Positions 1 through 13,000 of a stretch of 64,000 nt of DNA are shown piece by piece. Numbering within the stretch: the stretch's first letter is position 1; every line of letters begins with the position of its first letter. Under the pieces are notes generated by a model. It did no database searches and had not been told where the DNA came from. It saw only the letters and a program-made list of their open reading frames with translations. A program made the position numbers and the translations under genes. This DNA comes from Pseudoscleropodium purum (taxonomy: Eukaryota; Streptophyta; Bryopsida; Hypnales; Brachytheciaceae): NCBI GenBank assembly GCA_963969395.1, contig OZ017797.1, positions 18,910,001 through 18,974,000 on the forward strand, read 5' to 3'.

Positions 1-974
1 TGCAACTTCCTAGCCAGCCAATGGGTCTCTATAAATTATACTAAATTCACTCCCAGAGATCTAGGGAGGGATTATCTCAATCTTCAAGGGGAAATGGTTT
101 AGGTTGGTTCCCCCTAGATGGAAGGATTAGTCACTATAGAAATTGTCCTTTTGAATACTGTGTAAATCATTTGCTAAATCTCTGAATGTCAAAGCGCCTT
201 TTAGAAGTTAAAAACATCATTATTTTTCAAGTATTATAGGTCTAAATGTCTCCAAGGTGTAGAAATCTAAATTGTAGAATCTTAGTGTGTACGTGTTGCA
301 AATGTCATGAATCAAGCTTGGAGTCATTTGGCCTCATAGATTGTAAGATTATAATGTTTTAGTGTTGAAAAAGGATGTTGAGGTTTTCCTAGCAATACAT
401 TTGGAGGTGAAATTCAATTTCACCTAACCCTAAATCTACTCAAATGAAAAAACTTTAAACTATAAAGTATTTCAAAACCAACATATGGAGATGTTGGTGA
501 AAAAAATATCATTTGATTGACTCGTGTTTGCAAAATGACTTTGAAATGTCAATATATAACCAAAAAAGTTGCCAAAAACAAATCTAAACCTAAACTTCTT
601 TCTACTAAAATGCTTGTTAATCATTCATATCTTTTTTGATATGAAATTTTAATTATACAAATTACACCAGTATGTGCAACTTTTTCAAGAACAAATATTA
701 GAAATGGATACCGTATGAAGAAGAAACAAGTTGCCAAAGTCCATTGTAATCTAAAATGACTAAATTTTGAACTTCGAATGACTCTCACAAAGTTAGTACA
801 TCTTGGGTTGATATGAACATTTTACAACACAAACTAGAAGAGAGAGCATATTTTTCCAATAAATTTTATCAAAATTCGGACATTGGTTGCAAATGACACA
901 ACACTTCAAATTAGACTTGCAAATTATGTAGGGACACTTTTGGTCCTTTAGGGTACTAAGGGGTAAAAAAAACC
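1..974. other. AT-rich intergenic DNA, no gene seen
   Basis: I see no credible coding region in this stretch. A short segment near 127-163 resembles 1144-1179 (both read roughly TTAGTSACYATRGAAAT then a CCTTTKGATACTGTG-like run), so it is part of the local direct-repeat structure described next. The rest is low-complexity AT-rich sequence with no recognised motif. Confidence 0.5.
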
Positions 975-1320
975 AAAAACACTCATTGGAGGTCAAACTA
1001 CTTTGCAAAACCTCCCTTCAATTTCACACAAAATTTTCAAAAATGAACATATCTACTTCTATCGTACATAAAAGGCTTCTCTATCATCGACCGGTTACTT
1101 AGTGCCCGCAAGAATGATAGAGGGTTAATCCTTAAAGGACAAATTAGTGACCATGGAAATCATCCCTTTGGATACTGTGAAAATTAGTGGCTTTAAAAAA
1201 TGCAAAAACACTCATTAGAAGTCAAACTACTGTAGAAGACCTCCCCTTTTAACATCAAAATTCCAAGGATGAATAGTTGTACTTTTGTCCTACATAGAAG
1301 GTTTCTTTGTCATTTATTGG
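975..1320. repeat. diverged direct repeat pair, about 225 bp apart
   Basis: The segment at about 975-1095 (ACACTCATTGGAGGTCAAAC, then a CTACTTCTATCGTACAT-like run) reappears at about 1200-1320 (ACACTCATTAGAAGTCAAAC, then CTTTTGTCCTACATAGAAGG). A third partial copy lies at about 1727-1780. Copies differ at many positions, so the duplication is old. Nothing in it reads as a gene. Confidence 0.6.
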
Positions 1321-1357
1321 ATATAAAATGTCTATGCCATTGTTTATGGGTTACATT

Positions 1358-1545
1358 CCATCTTGCTCAAGATTTCTTGAGGCATTATTTTATTGTCTTT
1401 CTATCTTATCCAAGACTTCTTGAGGCATTATTTTATTGGCTTTCCATCTTGCCCACGACTTCTTGAGGCATTATTTTATTACCTTTCCATCTTGCCCAAG
1501 ACTTCTTAAAACATTATTTTATTGTCTTTCCATTTCATCCAACAT
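1358..1545. repeat. tandem repeat, 43-bp unit, about 4 copies
   Basis: A unit of about 43 bp containing GACTTCTTGAGGCATTATTT followed by TATTGNCTTTCCATCTTGCC is repeated head to tail about four times, with decay towards the right end (one copy reads TTAAAACATTATTT). One frame stays open across it, but the resulting peptide is just the repeat translated, so I treat it as a minisatellite and not as a gene. Confidence 0.8.
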
Positions 1546-3689
1546 TCCACTGGATGCCTCAAATAACCATATCTCAGCCAAGATCTCTTGATTGACCGGT
1601 GCACTTCTCCACTGTAGTGTAAAGTAGCCCTTATTTGGGTACAAAGGGAGTTGAAAAAAACTTAGCCATATCATGTTCCAGTGGGGTACAGTGTTCAAGT
1701 AAAAACCAGTCTTCTTCTCATTCTTCAAAAATTGCACTTTTGTCGTACATAGAAGGATTTGTTGTCAATTCATCAGACACAAAACATTCCACCAGCATCA
1801 TTTAAGGGTTGCCATTTACCAATATTTTGCAAGTGGACCTTGACTGTGAGTGGCACACTCCGTCATACTGATGCAACCTCCTGCCAGCAATATGATGATG
1901 AGAGCTCCACTACCGTTCACCATTGTTGTCTGATACCACATTCTGAGCTTTGGTTGGAGTTGACCTTTCGTCTATTTTTGAGTTATTGATTCTGCGTGTG
2001 GCTCCTGCACTACAGTACAAGGGCAATGTGACAATGTCCAGGTGTGACAATGCCTGAGTTTTGCTGGAAACAAAACGGTGGCATCCATGGGTAGATTCAT
2101 GTGGGAATGTTTTTTTAAAGATCTTAAGGTTGGAGCAAAATGAAAACAAGTGAAATGCATCCGAGTATATTGAGTATGGTCCAAAACCGACCATTTAAGG
2201 GTTGGAACTGTTTTGGGGGAGGTGTAACTTCTTGAAATAAATTTTCCCGGATAGACAAGTGAAATTGGCATCTAATCCAAGTTGTTTCATATTTTTTGGA
2301 GCTTTGTAGAATTAGTTATGAAATTTTGAAGTGGATATGACATAGGCCTCTAAAAGTGTCCACCTCCTAAAATGTACACTATTTGTACAATGCTGAAGGC
2401 TAATAAAAACAACATGTACATGCAATGTACATTTGTAGAGGTGGGCGCTTTTAAAGCATGAACGTTGTTTGAACCTCCTACCTTATGTTGAAAAAGCAAA
2501 TTTTGTTCATTTTTAGCAATGCGACTAGCATGGTTATTTGGAGATTACAAATTATTGAATAAAGTTTTGAATGAATTCACATAGAAATAGAAACAGGGAA
2601 AAAAAACTAGAAAAATGAAGGTTTGATTAATGTCAAGATTCTACTCAAGCCATAATTTTATTTTTCTAATAATTAAAGCTCAAAGCCTACATCTCTCTTC
2701 TTCCCATGGATTCTTAGGGTTTAATTATATTGTTTGTAGTGAGGTTGGTTCTTCGTTGAAGGTGACTAAATAATTATTTATTTGGATGAAAGCTTTTTGT
2801 TACATCCATTTTGGAATTTATCATGCATTCTATTTTTCAGTAAGTTAATATTGTAGAATTTCATCACTTTGTGAATAATGAAGCAAAGTAGACAACTTTG
2901 TGACAGAAATGGGTACACTGATTAAGTTTAGTACCAAGAAAATAATGTGTTATGAACTTACTCAATTTCATTAGTGCAAGGTAAGTTAGCTCATGATGGA
3001 AACCTAGGGAATGACTCCAATATGTTTCTTTTAGTTTGTGAGATTTTGGCTTTTAATGCATGTCTTACATATCTTACAATAAAGGAATGATTAGTGACTT
3101 CATTAGAAACTTCTAATTTTTTACTGAGAAATCATTGTAAGAATTAGCTTTTTAGTTCTTCCATGTTAAAAAATACCATGATTGTTTTAGGTGAGCAAAT
3201 TGAGCATGATGAATTCAGATTTTGTTGGTTCTAAGGTAATCTACAAACTCTTTTGGGGCAAAAATGTATTGAACACTTAAAAATTCATAGAAAATTCATA
3301 TTTTGTCAAAAAAGCATAATTTCAATTGCTCTCATTGATTCTCATACTTGCACTACTATAGAAAAAAATTGAAAAATTTCAGCAACGACATGAGGTCATT
3401 CTCCATAGACTATTTTACCTTAAGTAGGATGGTTATAGAAACTTTTTACTATATACTCAAGAAGTACTTGTAACATTTACTTATTTTATTTTAGAATGGA
3501 GAAGTTGATTGAAATGTGAATTAATGTGAACCGATTGACTTTGAATTTATTTTTATATTCACTTGAAGCATATGTATGTGTTGAAGTTGTTGTGTGGGTT
3601 TCATTAGTAGAAAAGATATATTTGAGCACCAAGGAGTAGTATAAGAGCATTGTATCCAAAGCCTATATGGGCCTTTAGAAGGGTTGTTA
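1546..3689. other. AT-rich intergenic DNA, no gene seen
   Basis: No coding region, RNA gene or clear repeat boundary is visible. Short open frames around 1519-2271 on both strands lack family motifs and coding-like codon use. Confidence 0.5.
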
Positions 3690-5243
3690 AAGTAGGAGCA
3701 AGGAGCAAGGAGCGTTGAACATTGAGCAACAAGTGATGAATGTTGAACAGTGACCATTTTTAAAAGATCTTGTGAAAAATTTAAAACTTTTCATTATAAG
3801 ATGCTTATGTCTGTGGTTTAGGGTAAACATTTAAAGTTGTAAATGAGTCTAAAGAAGATAAATGGGAATGAATGGGGATAAATGGATTTAGATTAATTTT
3901 TTGTAGTTAACTTTGTTGGATGAAATACATATGTTGTTCATTGCATTGGATGATGAATGTTTATTGAATGAAATTTAAAACTCAATTGTTTAAGATAAGG
4001 ATTGATGTTGAAGTGTCTTTAATTAAAAATAAAGAAGTTACTTAAGGACCTTCCCTTTATTAATTTGGGAGTTTATTTAAATTGCAATCAAATTTTCAAA
4101 ATTTCAAAATTATTTCTTCAAAAGATTAAAATTGAAAAATAATAATAATATAAATAATAACATATGTATTTTTTAAATTTAGTAAATGGCTTCTTGAATT
4201 CAAGGAGCAATTTCTTGTTGCTAAAGGCATCTTTCCTATATTAATTTGTTGAGAATTTAAACTACTATAAAAAAAAAGAATTCAATAATTTTGAAAAAAA
4301 AATTAATATATATTTTTTAATTAAGGCTCCTTAGATTCCAAGGAGCCCTTCTTTGCCAATGCCAACTACCAAGAGAAGCCTATTTGATTTTGGGGAGCCC
4401 TTTTTTGGTGCTAGAAAAAGTTGTTTGGAGTTATTTAAAGGTATGAAGTTCTTTGTAAATGTCTTTTTGCGCTAATGGAAGGCTATTCAGAGCCCAAGAA
4501 AGGCTTTTTAGATTTTGAAGAGCCTTGAGCTAAATAATTTAATTTTTTTTTAAATACTTTTTTTGAAAAAAAATAAATTTAATTGCAATTCAAATATTCT
4601 CTATAGTTAATAGAAGTAGGTGCCTTTGGCAACAAGAAATCACTCCTCGGATCCAAGGAGCCATTTGCTGATTAAAAAATTAAATTAAAATTTGACAAAA
4701 AAATTTAATTAAAAAAATATTCAATTAATATTTTTTAATTTAAAGAAATTCGTTTGATTTTTTTTCTTTTAAATTACAATTCAAACAACCCTCCAAATTA
4801 ATAGAAAGAGGGTCCCTTGGCAACAAAAAATGTCTCTTTTGGATCCGATGAGTTGTTTGCTACATAATAGAATATATATTTTTCTGTTTATAGATTCTTA
4901 CAGTATTTGGAATTTTTTTAATTATTTCAAAAATGAATGGATGACATGGATGAAATTCATTTGATCATTACTTCAATGGTAGTACTTTTTATGTTGTGGG
5001 AGACGCTAGACTATCATTCTTGACCCTACTTATAGCATTTGAGTCCAAAATAACTACCTTAAATGAGGCTTCTTTTAATAATAAATTAATATTTTGAAAT
5101 TTTTATTTTGATAATTTTGACATTACTATTTTTAATTTTGACACTTCTATTTATGATTGACATATTTATTTTTAATAAAAATAATCTTAATGAGTGTTCA
5201 AGTCTAAACACTCATTGCTCATTACTCCTTGCTCATACTCTAG
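3690..5243. repeat. nested palindromic / foldback element (candidate non-autonomous DNA transposon)
   Basis: The left boundary carries GGAGCAAGGAGCAAGGAGCG and the right boundary (about 5205-5243) carries the inverted form CATTGCTCATTACTCCTTGC, so a large inverted repeat may bound the region. Inside, a module reading CTATTAATTTGG plus GAATTTAAATTGCAATT occurs forward near 4045 and 4225 and inverted near 4590 and 4780. A CAAGGAGCAATTTCTTGTTG-type module near 4200 has inverted relatives near 4620 and 4810. No transposase-like frame is present. Boundaries are approximate and no clean target-site duplication was found. Confidence 0.45.
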
Positions 5244-7994
5244 TGTCGTTGGTCCTTTAGGGGTTAATTATTTATTAGGTTGCGTATGCTGCTAACATGG
5301 TATGCCCTTGCAAAAAGCAGATTCAATCTTTTTTTTTCATTTTTTTTCAAAGTAACGGTAGCATTAGAAGGAAAAAGAAGATATCCAATTTTTTTAGTGC
5401 ACTTATTCTGAACCCAGAACAAAAGTGTGACTATAACTATGAAGACTATACAGTTCTATATAAATGTACCCTATATTGAATGAAGAGTTTGTTGGGATTG
5501 TCTGGATCATAATATAAGTTAAGTACTTCACCGTCAAAAGTATGAGCAAAGCCCAAAGAAGTCAGGCTTTTTTGCTTTCTTTTTGGACCACTCACTGAGT
5601 GCCACCTACTTGCCCGTTTCAATAAATGTTAGGTGTCTCTTTTTGATTGCCAATTTTTTGAGTTTATGGTATCTTGGACTGAATAGATTCCTTGCGACTG
5701 ACTTAGAAAAGGATGTTATGTTTCTAGAACAAAGGTTCAACTTTTTGTTTGAAACAATTAAAAGTGCCTGTTGCCCTTTGAATGCACAGAAAGTTCTCAC
5801 TCAATGTAGGAAATATTGAGACAAGAAACAAGTGTCTGATCTACAGAAACTCAGATTTATTCTTTCTAACCTATCCGTAGGGAGTGTGATATGGTAGCTT
5901 TTTCATATTCTACCCATGTTCTAATAAGTTGGGAATTGCTCCTTGTACTATTGATCCATGAATTGCTATTATAAGAATGCAAAATAGTGTAATGATGAAT
6001 TGGTACCAATTTGGGATTTATTGTTGCATTCTTTTCTAAGTGATTGAGGCCTAAGTTTTGATTTGGAAGTAGACAAAATTTTAGTGTAAATATAATGTGG
6101 AGTTATGAGTGGTGGGACATTTTGTGCCATCATAGGCAATGACATGCACCATGTTGTTCAAGTTCAAGGTTTGTACGCCTTCATTTTTCAATGAGAGTCC
6201 ATTAGTACTAGTGCTAGACAATTACTTGGCATTTAATGGCAATACATAAGGCCTTCAATAGGACCCTATTATTGTGAGGTTTAGAAAATCATAATTTATT
6301 TATTTTAAGCCCTAAAAACTGCGAATCAAGTTGTGATAGATGTATCCCTGTCTTTTTTTCCCTTGAAAATTTGTTAGAAAATGCTTTGATATATATTAAA
6401 GAGATTTTAAGTCAATATGCTCTCACATGGACAATTTATGTACTTTATTACTTTAGCAATGATGGGAAATGGTTAAAAAGTTAAAAAGGTACTCAACATG
6501 CCACTATTGCTTTCAACACATGTTCATTTTTCATTTGCCTATATAAGGTGAAAATACCCAAAATTGAAGTTTGTATACTCATTTATGACAAGTAGACTTC
6601 TATTGAAGGTATCTCCCAAAATGTAATTAAACCATCCCCGATTAACTTAGATTGGTGGATTGCTAATTCAATAGATTTTGGTTTTATGACCAAGCTATGT
6701 AATGGTTCCCATTGCCTAAGAAACTTCCATTTTGAAATTTCATAGTGATTACATGTCTCATTCAAATGTTTTATTTTTATAATTCACAATTTTCAATAGA
6801 TAATACTACAAAAATGCATTTTGTTAAAAAAATTCCTTTCAACTATGTTGAATTGTTTATTTTGACATTTTGTATGTTTTCACTTTACGTTGGCAAATGA
6901 AATATAGACAAGTGTTGAAAACAATAGTAATATGTTGGGCCCCATCATTCTTAAAGATACATTTAACTAGTCTAATTCTTTTGTGAAGATATACAGATAT
7001 TAACTAATGTGTGCAAAGAACCTCGAGTTAGTTCATTGTCAATTGATGCCTTTGGAAAATTGATAACTAATTGGAGTGTGAAATTGGAGGATTGAAAATT
7101 GGACGAAACAACAATAGGATTGGCAACCAATTGGTGTGCAAAAATAAATGGGACTATTTACTTGTTAATTTTATGAAATTGTTAGCTTTTAGCGGCTTGC
7201 AATTTAGAATCCAAGGCCAATACTTGATTTACTAGAGGTGGATATCTTCTTGGACAAGGTGGGGATCACTTCTTCCCTTGTTAGAGTAGGAGTACTACAT
7301 AGTTTTTGGAGTAAAATGAAGAAGTTGTCAAGTTTTTTGTAGGAGCTAAAATTCTTGAAGATGAAGATTTTCATTGATTCTATGTGGTATTACAAATTGT
7401 TGCCTATTTGTGCCCATTACTTAAGATTGTCATAGTTATCTAGCTGGATTTAGTGTTGCTTTGCACTAGTGCTAGTTTTTTGCTTACCATACTACAATTA
7501 GTGATGATGTTTGAGTGTTGATGTCAAAGTTGGGTTTTGGCACTATGACAAATAACATCAATGATATGCAAGTTGTACAAGTAGTCTTTGCAAACTTGCA
7601 TATCAATGTTCAAGCTATGTCAAACCAAATTATTGTAGCAACCAAAAAATCTTGTTTATTGACATCAAGTTGCAAGTGCTTTGATTACACAAGAGTTGAT
7701 AAATGGAAACATGTGGCATGTGGAAACCTTTCATACTTAAATAACAACTACAATAGTTTTGAACCTAACTGCCATGAAAAATGGGTTATTTGTAGTTTAT
7801 ATGGAGGATGTATTGCAACCTTTATAAATTTGAAGTTGAAGGAAATTGGCCAATGAGAATTTTATATTAGAGGAAATGAACCAAGAGATTTTGATAAGGA
7901 GAGGATGCAACTAGTGTTTTTAGAGAAAAAAATGGTCCCTTCTACAAAGAGGAGGAAAATTACCAATGCAACTCAAAAAAATTTCCCAAAAGTT
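5244..7994. other. intergenic DNA with a possible transposon remnant
   Basis: Mostly unrecognised AT-rich sequence. A 113-codon open frame at 7515-7856 (+) contains a stretch around KWKHVACGNLSYLNNNYN and continues after stops as fragments such as FYIRGNEPRDF and KKMVPSTKRRKITNATQ. Its immediate downstream flank is shared with an inverted copy near 17505-17670, so this is more likely a decayed mobile-element gene than a host gene. I cannot name the family; a hAT-type transposon is one possibility. Confidence 0.3.
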
Positions 7995-8165
7995 GGTACT
8001 AACTTCCTTAGATTTTCTCAATAGGAATTTTGTATTTTCAATTAAAAAAACCCTATAGAAGATTGTATTAAATGTCATATGAAAAGAGAGGTGCAAAACT
8101 AATATATATTTATTTAGGTAGAGATACTTGCAATTAGCTATTGTTTAAGTTGTTTGAAGGTATAA
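7995..8165 (+). repeat. dispersed repeat, inverted partner at 17505-17670
   Basis: Shared blocks include AATAGGAATTT, AGATTGTATT, a CATATGAAAAGAG-like run and GGTAGAGATACTTGCAATTA followed by a TTGTTTAGRTTGTTT-like run. The partner lies on the opposite strand about 9.5 kb away, on the far side of the ABCB gene. This is a diverged copy of a mobile element. Confidence 0.65.
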
Positions 8166-9209
8166 GAGTACAAAATTTATTTGTGGCTATTTTCCACTCA
8201 ATGCCAATTCTATGAAAAAATTGGAATATTTTGTTCTATTTTGTTCTATTTTGAATGGATGAAATCAATAGGATATACCCAAAAACATTCAAATACTATA
8301 ATGGTATCATCACATTTAGATACTTGAACCCAAATTTGGATGAATAAATGATGTTTCATCTATAATCCAAATATTTTAAAATATAAATAGTTTTTTCACA
8401 CTTGTTAAAATCATGGATTACATTACCTTGAAAATTTGAGTTTAAAATCATTGCTAAAGATACAAAGACTAATTTTTATACACTAAATGACTTCATGGGG
8501 CCTTGTTGAATGGACAACTAAAGGCAATTCTTCTATCTAGCTTATTTGGAGGAGTTGTTCAAACTTTGGAAATTTGTAGTAAATGGTGTTGGAAACTCTT
8601 TACTTGAGATACTATCAACTTTTCTACAATTGGAAGAATATATTGAATCCATGGATCAAACTCTAGTGGTAGAAAAGGAGGTTTGGAGTGTCAAGCTAGG
8701 TAGTATTATGAATTGATCCCAAATGCCAATATGAAGACTAAGCTAGTGCCCATATAAGTTGTTGAGTCCACCAAGCTTTGATGATGTAGCTTAGTAGTTG
8801 AAGACCTTTCATTCTACAAATGTACTATAATAATTTTAAGTGTCTTGCTCTTGATTTGAATTTTAGCCATATAATTGATCTTCTTTGAATTCGAGCTCTC
8901 TACTAAGAAATGGTTCTTATCGAATCTAGTTTTACCCTAATTTTGGAATTGAATTTTTAATTGCAATTTTAATCTTTAAAATTTCTTTTACTGTAGAATG
9001 ACACAAAAATTGGGTTTACACCATGTGTGTTCTACACCCTAATAAACACCTTACGCTGAAAATTTCAGATTTCTTTAAGAGTAATTACGTTTGACATATA
9101 ATTTTCTTCACTCACTTTCATTTCCCCTCAAAATTTCACTTCAATTTCTGATGATTTCACGGTTAAAAATCTTGAAAATTTACTTTTAATGTCATTTTCA
9201 AGACATGTG
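8166..9209. other. AT-rich intergenic DNA, no gene seen
   Basis: Nothing recognisable. Base composition shifts to higher GC from about 9240 onward, marking the approach to the ABCB gene. Confidence 0.5.
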
Positions 9210-10093
9210 CCCCACATAAATGAATTCTGAACTCCAGGTATGGTCCACTTATTGCACGGAAAAAAGAGACCTGACTCATCAGTAACTAAAAGCCTGTCAG
9301 CTCTTCATGGCTCATGATTCATTTCCATTGGGGCCGCTAATCGGCCCTGCACGGTAAAGTTCCCCGCGATTTCCGCGCACCCCCTTCGTCCGGAACCAAG
9401 AGTAATGGTCGCACGAAGAATAGTACTACAAACATGCAGGCAGTTCGAGGGGCCGACTTCAAGCGCACAAGTCCGGATTTTCTTCCAATTTTATTTCGGT
9501 TTAGACACAGTTTCCAGTTGGAGTTGTGTCAATTTCATGAAACTGTGCGGATTCAAACATACCCACGATTTGAATACCCAAACTCCATCGGAAACTACAG
9601 ATTGAGCTTAACTTCAGCTGATGAGTTCTCTTCAAAATTCCTCCGATTGCTTGCTTCTGCCACCTGCGCCACCGGAATAATATTCATAGGCGACGGCAAA
9701 CATTGTGAGTACAGATTTCAGGTTTACGGAATCTGAAATCTGCTGGAAGCGCTCGAAAACTCTCAATGCGGGGTCTGATGAGATTGCACAAAATCCTTGC
9801 GATTTTTGTGAGTTGCAGTTTCAGAGTTTAGACTTGTTGGACTTCGATGTCTGGTGTAACGTACTGACGGATTTGTTAGGCGATTGTCGATGTGACCGCA
9901 GTCTTCGATTGTACTTGCTCACAAACATCGTTCACAGAAAGTGTATCCTGACTGATCATTGTAGGACGACTTACGCTGCACTGAGACCAGTACGGATTGT
10001 TCCTTTGCATAGCTTCGGAAAGGTTTTGAAAAGAGATTAGACATACAAGCTAGATTGGAGCTGCGAGGTTTGAGGTACAGTAAACAAGCCACA
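9210..10093 (+). promoter_or_regulatory. GC-richer upstream region and probable 5' leader of the ABCB gene
   Basis: Composition rises sharply compared with the preceding DNA (for example CCCCGCGATTTCCGCGCACC near 9362). Several short overlapping open frames (9405-10040) have no family motifs and stop before the transporter start, so they are best seen as leader or promoter sequence. No certain TATA box or transcription start was identified. A GTGAGTAC at about 9705 could be a 5'UTR donor, but this is unproven. Confidence 0.45.
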
Positions 10094-13000
10094 ATGGGCA
10101 GAAGTAATGACGACGACGACCCTGAGATTCTTCGGAGTCGGAAGACTGATCTTCCGATGGTGGACGCCGAGAGTTTGCAGCATGAGGATTTAGCCAAGGT
10201 CATGGAATCCAAGCCAGCAAGCAATGGCGTCGACAATGAGACTGGGGGGAAAGGTGGAAAAGGAAAGGGAAAAAACAAATCGTCTGAAGGCTCCGTGCCG
10301 CTCTTTCGGCTCTTTGCATTTGCGGATAGTTTCGATTACTTGCTGTTGTCGATTGGCGTGCTGGGGTCTATTGTGCATGGCGCCTCCTTGCCGATATTTA
10401 TCCACTTCTTCGGAAGCCTAATCAACGGTTTCGGTGCCAACATGGATGACCTCAACAAGACCGCCGAAGATGTCAACAAGGTAAGTCATATATACATATA
10501 TATCAACCACCTGAGCTTGAAATATCTGACTCTACTGTTGAAGATCGAAAGCTTGACAATGCTCTGTTTTCTTGGACAGTATGCGCTGTATATGGTCTAC
10601 CTCGGGTTCGTGGTGTGCTTCGCATCATGGGCAGGTACGATTAATTTTCGTCGCACATAACCCTCGCTGGTGATAAAAGTAATTTGTAGTTAACAGGAAA
10701 TTGATGAAGTTGAAAAGAACGATCAAGTCATTCATTATAAGATTAGCAAGCGATGGATATGATTTCTGGTGTGCGACTGCAGAGGTGGCTGCGTGGATGC
10801 AAACGGGAGAGCGGCAAGCTGCTCGTATCCGAGTGCTTTACCTCAAGGCTATGCTGAAGCAAGACATCAGCTACTTCGATGTGGATGCGCGCACTGGCGA
10901 GGTGGTGAATAGCATCTCCTCCGACACACTCCTCATTCAAGATGCGATCAGCGAAAAGGTATGTACACTGACGTACAATTAATACCCTTGTAGGGAAACT
11001 CCATCGATCTCGAGATCAGATGGAACCGTCACGTGCCGCGTGTGATGATATACTACTATTTGTATCGCAGATGGGACAATTTATTCACTACGTTAGCACG
11101 TTCCTCACCGGCTTTGCAGTCGCATTTTCCATGGTTTGGAAACTGGCGTTAGTCACTCTGGCGGTGATTCCCGTCATGGCCTCGGCTGGCGGAGTCTACG
11201 CCTACTTTCTCACAGGCTACGCTTCCAAGAACCGGGATGCTTACGAAGAAGCGGGCAATTTCGCAGAACAGGTATGAACCTAAACCACTGTTCAACCAAG
11301 AAAATGCTTATCACAAAAGATTAGTATATATTATTGTTTGTCAACTAAATCCAGACATTCCCCAGCAGGTCAAATTCCGACCGCTGCAACAGGGTGGTAT
11401 AATAGACATGACTGTCTAATATATAGTATTATATACAGACTGTCACATAGTATATTATATTATATGTAGTCTATTATATACAACAGGGTTGACCGTAGGT
11501 CCTTCCGTATAACAGCTGTTGGTGATCGCGGTCGTTTTTTGGTGAATTTATATGCTTAGAATGTTATGAGAGATGTATACGTTAGTCCCACAGGGTGTCT
11601 CTTAATGGATAATAGTTTAAACGTTGAATTAGAACTCCGAGTCGTTCTTTAGACCGATTTTTCAGCTGTTAGAAATGCCAGTTCCTGAAGAAGTCGGCGG
11701 ACTCGGCGACACTTTTCTATGCACAGTTGCTTGATCTCATGAGGAAAATGGAGGTGGCTCCCCATGCATAGCTGCTTAGAACAAGCACTCTGCACGCACT
11801 TCCTAATCACGATGAGGGGACTAAGTTAGGTGCACTTATTTAACAAAATAGTGCAGAATTGGTTGAAACACAGTTGTAATGGACTCTCAAAGATAGTGCG
11901 TTCACTTGCGGCAAGTGCAGAACCTTGCGAATGTGAGGACCGTTTACTCCTTTGTTGGCGAGCAGAAAGCCGTGCAATGGTACGCCAGCACGCTCCACAG
12001 GACATTGCGTCTCGGCTACCAGAGCGCCTTGGCGAAGGGCACTGGCATCGGCGTGGTGTACTTCTTTATAAACCTTTGCTACGCGTTGTTGGTGTGGTAT
12101 GGAGGAGTTCTCGTTCGCGACGGTGTCGCCAATGGCGCCATGGCCATCGCCACCATCTTTGCCGTCATCGTGGGCGGGATGTGAGCACTCAACCCTACTT
12201 TGAATTCAAAATCCCTGTCAATTCCAGCAATGGGTGGGGGTTTCCACAGGAGAAAAATTTAAAATTTAAATTGGACAAATGTTTTTTGTGTCCAAATTCC
12301 ATTCTTTTAGTATCCTAGTGTATCCTATGCTATCATCATTAGACATTGTCTATGAAACTCTTCAAAATTTCCATCGATGGATATTTTGGATTTCTTCTGG
12401 GTTCGAACCTTGAGAGAGATTTCTTGCTATGCTCGTGTGTATAATTCTTTTGCTTGCGGGTGCAGATCTTTGGGTCAGGCCTTGCCGACCATCAGTGCGT
12501 TTGCGAGAGCGAGGGCCGGCGCCTTTCGAATTTTCCAGATGCTTGATTTGCAGCCCCCGGCGCACATTGAGAATTCCGAAGCGACGCATCTTGAGTCTGT
12601 GCAGGGGCGAATTGAGCTCAAGCACGTTGCATTCTGTTACCCCTCACGTCCCAATATGTCCATCTTCCAAGATTTGTCACTCATCATTCCCGCAGGCACG
12701 ACGGTGGCCCTCGTTGGAGGCTCTGGGTCGGGGAAGAGCACGGTCATCTCTTTGATCGAGCGGTTTTACGATCCTAGCGGAGGTAAGAATTCTCTCGCAA
12801 GAACCACGAGGGATGAAGTTTTGTTACCCTGATTCTGTTTTTGGAATTTTAAGAGTTTTTGGTGTTTCAGGGGAAGTTTGTTTGGATGGGGTGAACATCA
12901 AGAAACTGGACCTCAAGTGGCTCCGCGATCAAATTGGGCTCGTAAATCAAGAGCCCGTACTCTTTGCCACAAGCATCAAGGAGAATATACTGTATGGCAA

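Noticed and set aside
9405..10040. overlapping plus-strand open frames of 66-111 codons before the ABCB start
   Set aside because: None joins the transporter frame by plausible splicing and none has a domain; treated as leader/promoter.
12400..12425. GGGTTCGAACC in ABCB intron 5, which resembles a tRNA T-arm
   Set aside because: No acceptor stem, D-arm or anticodon arm can be drawn around it.
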